Source of the DNA: Bacillus sp. FJAT-29814 | GTDB lineage: Bacteria > Bacillota > Bacilli > Bacillales > Cytobacillaceae | Assembly (NCBI RefSeq): GCF_001510715.1 | Contig: NZ_LMTJ01000002.1 | Coordinates: 1 to 64,000, forward strand | DNA length: 64,000 nucleotides | Direction of reading: 5' to 3' | In this document: piece by piece, positions 1 to 7,785 of the stretch | Layout: each line of letters begins with the position of its first letter | Position numbering within the stretch: position 1 is the stretch's first letter | The notes under the pieces: generated by a model | Told to the model about the DNA's origin: nothing | The model's database searches: none | What the model saw: the letters and a program-made list of their open reading frames with translations, nothing else | Translations under genes and position numbers: made by a program

Positions 1-115
1 TCATAAATGTTACGTTGGCTTCATTTCGAAAGAAATGAATGTTTTATTGTTGACGTTTTTGTTTGTTTAGTTTTCAAAGAACTATCTTGCGTTGCCGCTC
101 AAAAGCGACTTTCTT
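1..115 (-). promoter_or_regulatory. rRNA operon leader with boxA-like antitermination site
   Basis: Read on the minus strand, 65-82 is GTTCTTTGAAAACTAAAC, the conserved sequence found in Bacillus rRNA leaders that resembles boxA of the antitermination system. The last bases, CATTTATGA, look like the junction with the 16S 5' end (normally followed by GAGTTTGATCC), so the 16S gene should start within a few bases outside position 1. The 16S gene itself is not in this window. Confidence 0.75.
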
Positions 116-145
116 AATATATCACAGGGTGTTCATTAATGTCAA
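116..145 (-). promoter_or_regulatory. rRNA operon promoter P2 (leftward)
   Basis: On the minus strand a perfect -35 TTGACA (140-145) and a -10 TATATT (116-121) are separated by 18 bp. It lies directly before the rRNA leader and downstream of P1, so it is the growth-rate-type proximal promoter of the operon leaving the window on the left. Confidence 0.8.
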
Positions 146-208
146 CACCTTTTTTCAAACCGTCGACTGCAGAAAGCTTTTTAAAGATGTTTCGCAGCGA
201 CGGTTATT

Positions 209-237
209 AATATACCAAGTATCCGAGAAAAGGTCAA
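209..237 (-). promoter_or_regulatory. rRNA operon promoter P1 (leftward)
   Basis: On the minus strand a -35 TTGACC (232-237) and a -10 TATATT (209-214) are separated by exactly 17 bp. A second promoter follows 64 bp downstream, and then a typical Bacillus rRNA leader. Tandem P1/P2 promoters are the usual arrangement of Bacillus rrn operons. In B. subtilis the gene ygxA also sits directly upstream of an rrn operon, as here. Confidence 0.8.
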
Positions 238-254
238 TAGCTTTTTTTGTTTTT

Positions 255-1130
255 TTACGATAGTTTTTCACTAACGCGATAGCAGCGATGAAAAACCCCT
301 TGCCCTTTGGTTTCGAGATTAACAATTTCTAATAAGTGTTTTTCGATTAGATATTCAAGAAGTACAGCCATATCCACTGAATAAGGTCGCAATTCATCCT
401 CACTCATGATTTCACTGAACATCCAATATTTCTTTGTACTCAATACTTCTAATAAATGCGCTGAACCGATCTTAGTCCTAGAATAGATTAAAAATTCGCT
501 GGCAAGGAATAAGAGTTCAAGCCGTTGTTCAAGCGTTTCCTCACTATTAACCAGTTCCACATATAATTTATAAATTTCCGGTTCGATTTGTTTTACTTGC
601 TGCCAAACAGTCAGTTCCGGATGCAGGCCATTTTCGATGATCGCCAGCCGTGCCAAGTGATGAAGTGAATGTACCACATGATTGTAGGCATCAAGATACT
701 GTTTATGCTCAAAAAGTGCCTTCCCGTCAACATAACGGCGAATTAGTTTGGCGAATTCCAAGCCCATCTTTATTTTTCGTCCATTAAACGGGAATTCTTG
801 TAACTCTGTTTTCAAGTTGGCAATATATTCATTGCGGTCAAATAGAATCTTCGAATCATGCAACCATTCAAAAATTTTGCGATTCGTCCCTAATAATAAC
901 CATTGTTGCAGTTGTTCGATTGTTATAACATGCATCGCTGCTTTTTTTTCATCGTAGGAGTAAAGTTTGGTGTATACCGGCTGCTCCGCTTCCTTGACAA
1001 TCACCAATAAAATCACGTCAAATGAATCGGTTGTTTGACTTGTTCTTTGCTTTTTTTCTACCAATAATATCCCTAAGGTATTTAACTGGCTTGCCCTTTC
1101 TTGATAGATGGGCCGAAGAATGTCTTCCAT
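255..1130 (-). CDS. ygxA: YgxA, nucleotidyltransferase-like protein
   Basis: A 291-residue protein matching the YgxA family of Bacillus, which is described as nucleotidyltransferase-like with a helix-turn-helix tail; no enzymatic role is established. I chose the ATG at 1130 (MEDILRPIYQERASQ) because GGAGGT lies 7-8 nt upstream and because the B. subtilis protein begins the same way. A longer reading from 1217 has only a poor ribosome site. The gene sits between ygzB and the rRNA operon, the same order as in B. subtilis, which supports the assignment more than any motif. The C-terminal part (SVDMAVLLEYLIEKHLL) looks like a winged-helix segment. Confidence 0.85.
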   Translation of the reverse strand: MEDILRPIYQERASQLNTLGILLVEKKQRTSQTTDSFDVILLVIVKEAEQPVYTKLYSYDEKKAAMHVITIEQLQQWLLLGTNRKIFEWLHDSKILFDRNEYIANLKTELQEFPFNGRKIKMGLEFAKLIRRYVDGKALFEHKQYLDAYNHVVHSLHHLARLAIIENGLHPELTVWQQVKQIEPEIYKLYVELVNSEETLEQRLELLFLASEFLIYSRTKIGSAHLLEVLSTKKYWMFSEIMSEDELRPYSVDMAVLLEYLIEKHLLEIVNLETKGQGVFHRCYRVSEKLS

Positions 1131-1283
1131 TCCATTTACCTCCAATATCCTCGTTAGCAATATATGTTCGACAGCAATAGGAAATATCCTGCTAAAATTT
1201 AAGACAAAATTCGACATTCTTCATTAGTTTCCTTTTTTCTCTTCTCGCTAAATTATGTTATAGTTGGTCTAGGAGGGAGACTC

Positions 1284-1640
1284 ATGGCGAAATATTCAAG
1301 TAAAATAAATAAAATAAGGTCCTTTGCACTAGGTTTAATTTTTGCCGGCTTTATTGTTATGTACGCGGGTATTTATTTTCGTACATCACCAATTATTATG
1401 ACCATTTTCATGATTCTTGGTCTACTATTTATAATTGCAAGTACAGTGGTTTATTTTTGGATTGGCATGCTGTCAACTAGAACGATACAGGTTAAATGTC
1501 CAAATTGCGGAAAACATACTAAAATGCTCGGCAGAGTCGATATGTGCATGTATTGCAACGAGCCGTTAACCCTTGATCCTACCCTCGAGGGGAAAGAATT
1601 TAACGAAGACTACAATACATCTAAAAGTAAAAAAGGATGA
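1284..1640 (+). CDS. ygzB: YgzB, small membrane protein (UPF0295)
   Basis: A 118-residue protein with two hydrophobic segments (about residues 13-34 and 38-60), followed by a cytoplasmic zinc-ribbon-like tail with CPNCGK and CMYCNE, two CxxC pairs about 20 residues apart. This matches the UPF0295 family (B. subtilis YgzB), whose function is unknown. The start has a strong AGGAGG site 7 nt upstream. It is divergent from ygxA and convergent with perR, as in B. subtilis. Confidence 0.9.
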   Translation: MAKYSSKINKIRSFALGLIFAGFIVMYAGIYFRTSPIIMTIFMILGLLFIIASTVVYFWIGMLSTRTIQVKCPNCGKHTKMLGRVDMCMYCNEPLTLDPTLEGKEFNEDYNTSKSKKG

Positions 1641-1673
1641 CCTAAGCTCGAAAGCTTTGGTCACCCTTTTTAT
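1638..1673 (+). terminator. ygzB terminator
   Basis: TGACCTAAGCT and AGCTTTGGTCA form an 11-bp stem with one mismatch around a CGAA tetraloop, followed by CCCTTTTTATT. It overlaps the ygzB stop codon. Confidence 0.8.
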
Positions 1674-1680
1674 TAATACC

Positions 1681-1709
1681 AAAAAGGCCGATTCTGTTCA
1701 ATCAGCCTT
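1681..1709 (-). terminator. perR terminator
   Basis: On the minus strand AAAGGCTGATT and AATCGGCCTTT pair (one G-T) around GAACAG and are followed by TTGG. It lies just downstream of the perR stop and faces the ygzB terminator. Confidence 0.75.
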
Positions 1710-1717
1710 TACATAAT

Positions 1718-2155
1718 TTAATGAACTTCTTTACTGGAACACTCCGGACAAGTACCGTAGATTTCCATACGGTGATTTGCCACCTTAAATCCAGTCACAT
1801 GTGTTGCCAAGTGCTCGACCTCATCTAGTCCTGGATAATGAAAATCAACAATTTTCCCGCATTCCTCACAAATGACATGATAATGATGTGAGGTGACAAA
1901 ATCAAAGCGGCTTGAGGAATCACCATAGGTTAATTCTTTTACAAGACCTACTTCACGAAATACCCGTAAATTATTGTAAACTGTTGCCACACTCATATTT
2001 GGAAATTTGCCTTCAAGAGCTTTATAAATCTCATCCGCAGTAGGATGTGACATCGAGTTTATTAAATATTCAAGTATCGCATGACGTTGTGGAGTAATAC
2101 GAACTCCGGTATCCTTCAAGGTATCCAACGCTTCTTTTAATTGGTTCATCGCCAT
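1718..2155 (-). CDS. perR: PerR, peroxide-sensing Fur-family repressor
   Basis: A 145-residue Fur-family regulator very close to B. subtilis PerR. The regulatory metal ligands His37, Asp85, His91, His93 and Asp104 are all present. The structural zinc ligands Cys96/Cys99 and Cys136/Cys139 are also present. In PerR, Fe(II) at the regulatory site lets peroxide oxidise His37 or His91, which releases the repressor from catalase, alkyl hydroperoxide reductase and heme genes. The winged helix includes [16 protein letters not shown]. It lies next to bcp and upstream of ygzB as in B. subtilis, and a Per box 30 bp upstream suggests autoregulation. Confidence 0.96.
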   Translation of the reverse strand: MAMNQLKEALDTLKDTGVRITPQRHAILEYLINSMSHPTADEIYKALEGKFPNMSVATVYNNLRVFREVGLVKELTYGDSSSRFDFVTSHHYHVICEECGKIVDFHYPGLDEVEHLATHVTGFKVANHRMEIYGTCPECSSKEVH

Positions 2156-2184
2156 GCACCTTCCTTCTAAAAAAGATTCTTATT

Positions 2185-2199
2185 TTATAATTGTTATAA
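2185..2199 (-). promoter_or_regulatory. Per box upstream of perR
   Basis: TTATAATTGTTATAA matches the Per box consensus TTATAATnATTATAA at all but one defined position. It lies 30 bp upstream of the perR start codon, so PerR probably represses its own gene, as in B. subtilis. Confidence 0.85.
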
Positions 2200-2314
2200 T
2201 TAGTTTACTAGGTATTTTGTACTTTTGTCAACATTGTAATACCACTAACATAATGTTTTTAACTATTTCTATACATTTTTAGTGCCAATTTACAAACAGT
2301 TCATGACTTCTATA

Positions 2315-2863
2315 TTAACTATGCAAGGTTTGTTCGTTCGCACCTAGTTTATGGTTCACATACCGCGCCGTTACAAACAATAAATCGGAAAGCCGGTTTA
2401 AATAAGCCAATACAAGCGGGTTCGCCTCTTCCCCCAAGCCGACTGCACATCTTTCCGCGCGTCTTGCAATGGTACGGGCTACATGAAACGCTGCCCCTGC
2501 TGGATGTCCACCAGGCAAAATAAAGTTTGTTAACGCTGGTAGCGTTCCATCCCATTCATCTATCATTTTTTCCATTTCTTCAATATCCGCCGCGGACAGC
2601 GACCACTTAACCTCTTTCCCCTTTGGTGTCGCTAGTTCTGCGCCAACATGGAATAGGTTCGTTTGTATTTTATGATAAACTTTTTCAATTATTTCTTTTC
2701 CTTGAAAATTTTCCTTACTTAAATGGCTAAGGGCAAGTCCGATCATTGAATTTGTTTCATCGCAGGTGCCATACGCTTCCACCCGCAGGTCGTTTTTTGC
2801 CACCCTTTGCCCGTAAATGAGCGAAGTCGTTCCCTTATCGCCCGTTTTCGTATAGATTTTCAT
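2315..2863 (-). CDS. ATP:cob(I)alamin adenosyltransferase, PduO type
   Basis: A 182-residue enzyme of the PduO/YvqK family, which transfers the adenosyl group of ATP to cob(I)alamin to make coenzyme B12. The N-terminal MKIYTKTGDKGTTSLI is the ATP-binding signature. The typical C-terminal motifs RTIARRAERCAV and LNRLSDLLFVTARYVN are present, with FILPGGHPAGA before them. I start at 2863, where AAGGGGGA is 6 nt upstream, rather than at 2887. It is not part of this region in B. subtilis, so it is an insertion between perR and bcp. No B12-dependent enzyme or cobalamin synthesis gene lies nearby. Confidence 0.9.
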   Translation of the reverse strand: MKIYTKTGDKGTTSLIYGQRVAKNDLRVEAYGTCDETNSMIGLALSHLSKENFQGKEIIEKVYHKIQTNLFHVGAELATPKGKEVKWSLSAADIEEMEKMIDEWDGTLPALTNFILPGGHPAGAAFHVARTIARRAERCAVGLGEEANPLVLAYLNRLSDLLFVTARYVNHKLGANEQTLHS

Positions 2864-2950
2864 CACCGCTCCCCCTTTAATCATCACAATTTTTTAACTT
2901 TATCATATCACCTATATTGTTTTTAAGAAAATGCAAACACTGTCGCCATT

Positions 2951-2976
2951 AAAAAAAGGGCCGCTCGCGACCCTAA
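2951..2976 (-). terminator. bcp terminator
   Basis: On the minus strand AGGGTCGC and GCGGCCCT pair (one G-T) around GA and are followed by seven T. It ends transcription from bcp about 105 bp past the stop. Confidence 0.75.
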
Positions 2977-3078
2977 AAAAATTATCTGAGGAGGTATGCC
3001 CTAATAAAATGATATTCAAAACCGGTATTCTTGCATTGGACAAATGCCTTTTTCGACGAAAATAGGCGTTAAAAAGAC

Positions 3079-3546
3079 TTAAAGATTTTCCCTGATAAAT
3101 GCCAACGCTTCCTCCACATGGCCTTTCACTTGGACCTTGCGCCATTCCTTGGCTACTCTTCCTTCTTTATCCACCACAAAGGTGGATCGTTCAATGCCCA
3201 TGTACTCTTTACCAAAGTTTTTCTTTAGTTTCCAAACGCCATAAGCTTCTGCCACCTGGTGATCCGTATCCGCCAGCAACAGGAACGGCAAACTGTATTT
3301 CTCGACAAACTTTTGGTGCCGCGCGATCGGATCGGGGCTGATTCCCAATATGACCGCATTCAAATCGGCAAACTCCTGGTACTTGTCCCTGAAATCGCAG
3401 GCTTCTGTGGTACACCCTGGTGTCATATCTTTCGGATAAAAGTAGATGACAACATTTTTTCCGTGCAGGTCAGATAACGTTAATGTTTCTCCCGTTTGGG
3501 CTTCCAATGTAAAATCCGGCGCTTTGGTTCCGATTTCAACTGTCAT
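3079..3546 (-). CDS. bcp: Bcp/YgaF, thioredoxin-dependent thiol peroxidase
   Basis: A 155-residue peroxiredoxin of the BCP/PrxQ type that reduces hydroperoxides with thioredoxin as donor. The active site PKDMTPGCTTEACDFRD holds the peroxidatic Cys45 and, five residues later, the resolving Cys50, as in atypical two-cysteine PrxQ proteins. The ATG at 3546 is preceded by AAAGGAGTG with 6 nt spacing. The GTG three codons earlier overlaps this ribosome site and is unlikely. It is the counterpart of B. subtilis ygaF next to perR, although the adenosyltransferase gene now separates them. Confidence 0.93.
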   Translation of the reverse strand: MTVEIGTKAPDFTLEAQTGETLTLSDLHGKNVVIYFYPKDMTPGCTTEACDFRDKYQEFADLNAVILGISPDPIARHQKFVEKYSLPFLLLADTDHQVAEAYGVWKLKKNFGKEYMGIERSTFVVDKEGRVAKEWRKVQVKGHVEEALAFIRENL

Positions 3547-3620
3547 GCCATTCACTCCTTTTGAAAAATATTCCTATTTATAGGCTACCGATTGTTTTAT
3601 GATATTGCAACTTTCTTGTC

Positions 3621-4013
3621 CTATTTTTCGCGTTCAAACATTACTCTCGCAACAAACGCTGCCGGCAGCGTGTACCCAATCAGCGCCTCAATCGCTGCAA
3701 TGAACCGGCCGATTCCATGCGGGATAACATCCCCGTTGCCAACCGAAAACAGCATCATCGAACTAAAATAAAAGCTCGTTTCAAAAATGCTATAATGCTT
3801 TTCATTATTTGCTTCCCTTAATACCGACATTCCCATTAACTCAAAAATTAAATAAATAAGACCAAACCCGATGATTAACGTCAGATAAACGGTCGCCAAA
3901 TAGAAAAAGTTATCTAATGAAACTATTTTTCCTTTAATTGTATTTGGAATAAACAGCGTGCGAATACTCATAAAAATGCAAAATATTACGATTGGCAGCA
4001 GGAAAAAAACCAC
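3621..4013 (-). CDS. Two-TM potassium-channel-like protein
   Basis: A 130-residue membrane protein. It has an N-terminal hydrophobic segment (about 1-20), a second one (about 37-60), then the pore-like stretch SMMLFSVGNGDVIPHG and a last helix (about 104-124). This layout matches the Ion_trans_2 pore domain. The usual filter TVGYGD is SVGNGD here, so selectivity for potassium is not certain. No RCK or TrkA-N domain is attached. The GTG start is preceded by GAGGTGG at 7 nt. It follows the ABC-2 operon on the same strand but behind a terminator, so it is probably transcribed separately. Confidence 0.65.
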   Translation of the reverse strand: MVFFLLPIVIFCIFMSIRTLFIPNTIKGKIVSLDNFFYLATVYLTLIIGFGLIYLIFELMGMSVLREANNEKHYSIFETSFYFSSMMLFSVGNGDVIPHGIGRFIAAIEALIGYTLPAAFVARVMFEREK

Positions 4014-4080
4014 GGAGCGACCACCTCAAAAATAGAATAACAGCTACTCTATTCCTATGCGGGCTCGGCCGATAAAATAT

Positions 4081-4109
4081 CAAAAACCGGACAAGTTGCC
4101 CGGTTTTTG
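4081..4109 (-). terminator. Terminator of the ABC-2 exporter operon
   Basis: AAAAACCGG and CCGGTTTTT form a near-perfect hairpin with T-rich flanks on both sides, just after the last permease gene. Confidence 0.75.
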
Positions 4110-4117
4110 ATGTGGCG

Positions 4118-4903
4118 CTAATTCCCTGCACCGCGGTATTTTTTGACGCCCTGATTCCAAAGCAGGACGGAAAGCACAAAAAAGATGATCCCAATCAGCG
4201 GTGTTAAAAACGAATACCAATACCATTCTTTTTTTTCAAGAAAAAAAGCAGCAGGATAGACACCGGCAAAAGCAAACGGCAGGATCCAGGTGAGCACGAA
4301 CCGAATCAGTTTGTTGTAAATGTTGACGGGGTAGCGCCCGTAGTTGCTGATGTTGTACATCATTGGCATCAGCGACGTTCTTGCATCCGCCCAAAAGCTG
4401 ATGCAGGCCAGCATAATGAAAATGCCGCCGTAAACGAGCGCCCCGCCAATTACGAACACGATAAATAGGATTGGTTCATACCATTCAATGGTGAGCCCGA
4501 GCCTGCTGCCGGCATAAAGCATAACTGCTATGCCGGTAATTCCTCCTAAAAGTGATTCCAGTTCCAGCCGCTCCAGGATAATCTGAAACAGGCTGTGAAT
4601 CGGCCTGGTCAGGATGCGGTCAAATTCCCCTTTGACAATGTAACGTTCATTAAAATCCCAGATGTTAAAAAACGCCGAGAACACCGCGAACGGTACGAGG
4701 AAAAACCCGTAAATAAAAATGATTTCATCCCTGCTCCAGCCACTCAACAAGTCCGTGTGTCCAAACACCACTAATATAAAAATAAGGTTGATGGCCTGCG
4801 ACAGCAAATCCGAAAAAAATTCAACAAACAAATCGGTCCGATATTGTAGTCTTGTTTTGATATATTGTGACATGTATTGAAAAAACATTGATACGTAGAA
4901 CAC
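4118..4903 (-). CDS. ABC-2 type transporter permease (COG3694-like)
   Basis: A 261-residue membrane protein with about six hydrophobic segments. It starts with a GTG preceded by GGGGGG at 6 nt and lies 3 nt after the upstream permease gene, so the two are cotranscribed and probably coupled. It matches the second permease of a three-gene exporter family (COG4586 ATPase with COG4587 and COG3694 permeases). Members in the cyanobacterium Synechocystis were linked to export of viologen herbicides; the substrate here is unknown. Confidence 0.75.
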   Translation of the reverse strand: MFYVSMFFQYMSQYIKTRLQYRTDLFVEFFSDLLSQAINLIFILVVFGHTDLLSGWSRDEIIFIYGFFLVPFAVFSAFFNIWDFNERYIVKGEFDRILTRPIHSLFQIILERLELESLLGGITGIAVMLYAGSRLGLTIEWYEPILFIVFVIGGALVYGGIFIMLACISFWADARTSLMPMMYNISNYGRYPVNIYNKLIRFVLTWILPFAFAGVYPAAFFLEKKEWYWYSFLTPLIGIIFFVLSVLLWNQGVKKYRGAGN

Positions 4904-4906
4904 AGC

Positions 4907-5698
4907 TTACCCCCCTTGAATCACAAGCTGCTTTTTCGCGATGACCCATAACCACTGAATCGGGACATATAGAATAAGTACCCAAAGGAATTGCTGGCCA
5001 AGTGCTGCGATCGCTTGCTGATGTGTAAAGCCTTCAGTGTAAATCATGCTCGGGATATAGCTAATGCCCTGAAATGGCAGGTATTTCATGATTTCCTGGG
5101 CCCAGCCTGGGAAAAAGCTCATCGGCAAAATCAGCCCGGAGAACAGGTCAATCACCACGCGTTTGGCGCGAATCAGGCCTGTATTATTATATAAGAAGAA
5201 AGTCGTTATTCCTGTTAACAAGTTCAGTTCGGTATTGATGAAAAAGCTCAATAGAATCGAGATGGCAAACAACCCCCAGACACCGAGATCCCAGGTAAAT
5301 TGTATCGGGAAAACGAAATAAACGATGATGAGTCCGGGCAGAGAGAAGAAGAACAACCGAAAAATCCCTTCCCCGAGCGCTTGCATTGTTTTCATCCCCA
5401 TGTAGTTGTAGGGCCTGATTAACTCAACCGCCACTTTTCCCTCTTTGATTTCCATCGCCATTTCCCGATCGAGGTTGTTGAAATAAAACGCGCGCGCCAT
5501 CCAGGAAATGGCCACGTAGGTTGTCATTTGGGCAATAGACAGCCCTTGAATATCCGCTTTTGCCCCATATATCGCCTTCCATAAAAAGTAATAAGCCCCA
5601 ATGTTGATGCTGTAAATAAGGATTCCGGTATAATAATTCGTCCGGTACGCAAGCATCATTAAGAAACGGATGCGAATCATTTCCAAGTATTTATCCAA
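4907..5698 (-). CDS. ABC-2 type transporter permease (COG4587-like)
   Basis: A 263-residue protein with about six hydrophobic segments, the first permease of the three-gene exporter. It starts with a TTG that overlaps the stop of the ATPase gene by 8 nt, which implies translational coupling. Both permeases are similar in size and probably form a heterodimeric channel energised by the ATPase encoded just upstream. Confidence 0.75.
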   Translation of the reverse strand: MDKYLEMIRIRFLMMLAYRTNYYTGILIYSINIGAYYFLWKAIYGAKADIQGLSIAQMTTYVAISWMARAFYFNNLDREMAMEIKEGKVAVELIRPYNYMGMKTMQALGEGIFRLFFFSLPGLIIVYFVFPIQFTWDLGVWGLFAISILLSFFINTELNLLTGITTFFLYNNTGLIRAKRVVIDLFSGLILPMSFFPGWAQEIMKYLPFQGISYIPSMIYTEGFTHQQAIAALGQQFLWVLILYVPIQWLWVIAKKQLVIQGG

Positions 5699-6710
5699 CT
5701 TCTACTGCACCCTTTTCATAAATATTGCGGATAATTTCTTCCGTCGAGGTTTCGTTGATTTTGATGTCCTTGATTTTGTAATTTGCCACGATTTTGGCTA
5801 TCAGCATCGAGACGAGTTCATCGTGATCTTCTACGTTAGCCGTAAAAATATGCTCTTTTTCATCAAGAGCCCATTTAACCGGAAGCCCGGTGGTGAGAGT
5901 TTTGACTGCTTGCAGGTCTACATTTTCAAGAAATTGAAATTGTAGCTCTTTGCCGTCTCCCAAATTTTCCTTGAGATGTTTTAGTGCCCCGTCGTAGATA
6001 ATCTTTCCCTCATCGAGCATGATGACGCGGTCGCACAACGCCTCGATATCGGAAAGGTCATGCGTGGTTAATAGAATCGTTGTGTTATATTTCTCGTTGA
6101 TTTCCTTTAAAAATTCACGGATTTTTAATTTTACGAGCACATCAAGGCCAATCGTCGGCTCGTCTAGGAATAAGAGCGGCGGGTTGTGAATTAGTGCGGC
6201 CGCGAGTTCACAGCGCATCCGCTGACCGAGCGATAATTTTCTGACCGGCTTGTCGAGTAGCGGTTCGATATCGAGCGTTTTGATGACATGGTTCATATGG
6301 TCGTCGTAATGCTCGTCGGTAACCTTATATACCTTTTTGAGCAGGCGGAACGATTCCTGGACTGCAATATCCCACCAGAGCTGCGAGCGCTGCCCAAAGA
6401 CGACACCGATGGTTTGCACGAATTGTTCTCGCTGCTTGTGCGGGTTCATGCCGTTCACGATGATTTTGCCCGATGTTGGCGTTAAGATTCCCGTTAGCAT
6501 TTTGATGGTCGTTGATTTACCTGCGCCGTTTTCGCCGATGTAACCGACCATTTCTCCTTGGTTAACAGTGAAGCTGATGTCGTTCACCGCTGGAACGACT
6601 TTATAATTTCTTGTGAAAAGGTCACGGAACGCCCCTGCCAAGCCGGAACGGCTGGAATAGGACTTGAATTCTTTTCGTAAGGTAGATACTTCAATTGCAC
6701 GTTGTGTCAT
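5691..6710 (-). CDS. ABC-2 exporter ATP-binding protein (COG4586-like)
   Basis: A 339-residue ATPase with Walker A GENGAGKST, the Q-loop region IGVVFGQRSQLWWDI, signature KLSLGQRMRCELAAAL, Walker B LLFLDEPTIGLD and the switch His in LLTTHDLSD. The substitution GQRSQLWWD in the Q-loop is characteristic of this subgroup. A C-terminal extension of about 90 residues follows the nucleotide-binding domain. It is the first gene of the exporter operon. Confidence 0.85.
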   Translation of the reverse strand: MTQRAIEVSTLRKEFKSYSSRSGLAGAFRDLFTRNYKVVPAVNDISFTVNQGEMVGYIGENGAGKSTTIKMLTGILTPTSGKIIVNGMNPHKQREQFVQTIGVVFGQRSQLWWDIAVQESFRLLKKVYKVTDEHYDDHMNHVIKTLDIEPLLDKPVRKLSLGQRMRCELAAALIHNPPLLFLDEPTIGLDVLVKLKIREFLKEINEKYNTTILLTTHDLSDIEALCDRVIMLDEGKIIYDGALKHLKENLGDGKELQFQFLENVDLQAVKTLTTGLPVKWALDEKEHIFTANVEDHDELVSMLIAKIVANYKIKDIKINETSTEEIIRNIYEKGAVEVG

Positions 6711-6811
6711 TTTTGAAACCTCCAGTTGCGGCTTGCTTACCCTAATGTTTTAGTTTAGCCAAATTGAGGTGGGAACACAACTTTGGAGCATTGGAGTGTT
6801 GGGGTGTGGCC

Positions 6812-7717
6812 AGGATAAGGATGATGGTATATTAGACAAATTGCGTTTGAATTTTGAGAAAGTGTCTTTTAGAAGTGGGCTATTAGACAGGTTGTGGTTG
6901 ATTCTATCGCAAAGTGTCTTTTTAGAGGGCTTCTAATAGACAGGTTTGAGGCATAGTTCTGGAAAAGTGTCTTTTAGAGGGCTCCTATTAGACTGGTTGA
7001 GGCATGTTTCAGGCAAAGTGTCTTTTAGAGGGCTCCTATTAGACAGGTTGTGATTGATTTCATGGCAAAGTATCTATTAGAAGGCTTGTAAAAGACATTA
7101 TTACCCCTTCTTCATGTTAAAGTGTCTTTCATCCAAATCATTGGCGACATTTCTGATGATTTTCCAAACGAAACTGTCGGCTATAAGCCTCATTGACGAC
7201 AGTTTTTTAAATTTCTTATGCAAAAGTGTCGGCTATAGCACCTATTGACGACACTTTTCCAAATTTATCAAGCAATACTGTCAGCAAAAGCCCTATTGAC
7301 AACACTTTTTCATATTTCTTAAGCAAACCTGTCGGCTATAGCACCTATTGACGACACTTTTTTAAATTTCTGAAGCAAAACTGTCGCCTATAGCCCTCAT
7401 TGGCGACAGTTTTTTAAAACTCCCAAGCGGAACTGTCGTCAACAGAGGATCTTGAAGACAAAAATGGTAATTTTGCAGTTAAAATTGTTTTCAACAAAGT
7501 TGATGAAAGACATTTCTATCATAACCTCAGAGTGAAACGACCTTCATAAAGCCTATGAAAGACATTTCAACCTGTCCCCCGGACAAAACGTCCTTCATCA
7601 AGCCGATGAAAGACATTACCCACCCAGTCACCCCCCGAACTGTCCCTCATCACTCCTATGAAAGACATTACCTCCCAGCCAATAAAAAAATGTCCTTCGT
7701 CCTTGTCTCACCCAAAT
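6812..7717. repeat. Array of about 17 imperfect 27-nt hairpins, 52-bp period
   Basis: This gene-free stretch is filled by a regular tandem array. Each unit is about 27 nt: an 11-nt left arm, about 5 nt of loop and an 11-nt right arm that is largely its complement, framed by TGTC and GACA. Units begin at 6863, 6915, 6968, 7019, 7071, 7123, 7175, 7227, 7279, 7330, 7382, 7434, 7486, 7538, 7589, 7641 and 7691, with a decayed one at 6812. Arm sequences fall into three blocks: TGTCTTTTAGA, TGTCGGCTATA, and (C/T)GTCCTTCATC. The 25-nt spacers are loosely alike and often end in CAAAR. Nothing suggests coding, and no cas genes are near. Function unknown. Confidence 0.85.
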
Positions 7718-7785
7718 AGTCGAAACATTAATACAACAAAATCGTGATAGAATATGTAAGGAAACGAAAAAAGGAGGTAATTATT

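Noticed and set aside
748..957. Frames opposite ygxA and many other frames opposite known genes
   Set aside because: They lack ribosome sites and overlap well-supported genes on the other strand.
1131..1217. Longer YgxA start at 1217
   Set aside because: The internal ATG at 1130 has a strong ribosome site and matches the family N terminus; the extension has neither.
6812..7717. CRISPR array
   Set aside because: The unit and spacer sizes look similar, but the repeats differ between blocks while the spacers resemble one another, the opposite of CRISPR. No cas gene lies in the window.
7744..7785. GsaB start at the ATG at 7744
   Set aside because: AAGGAGG lies after it, 8 nt before the GTG at 7786, where the family N terminus begins.
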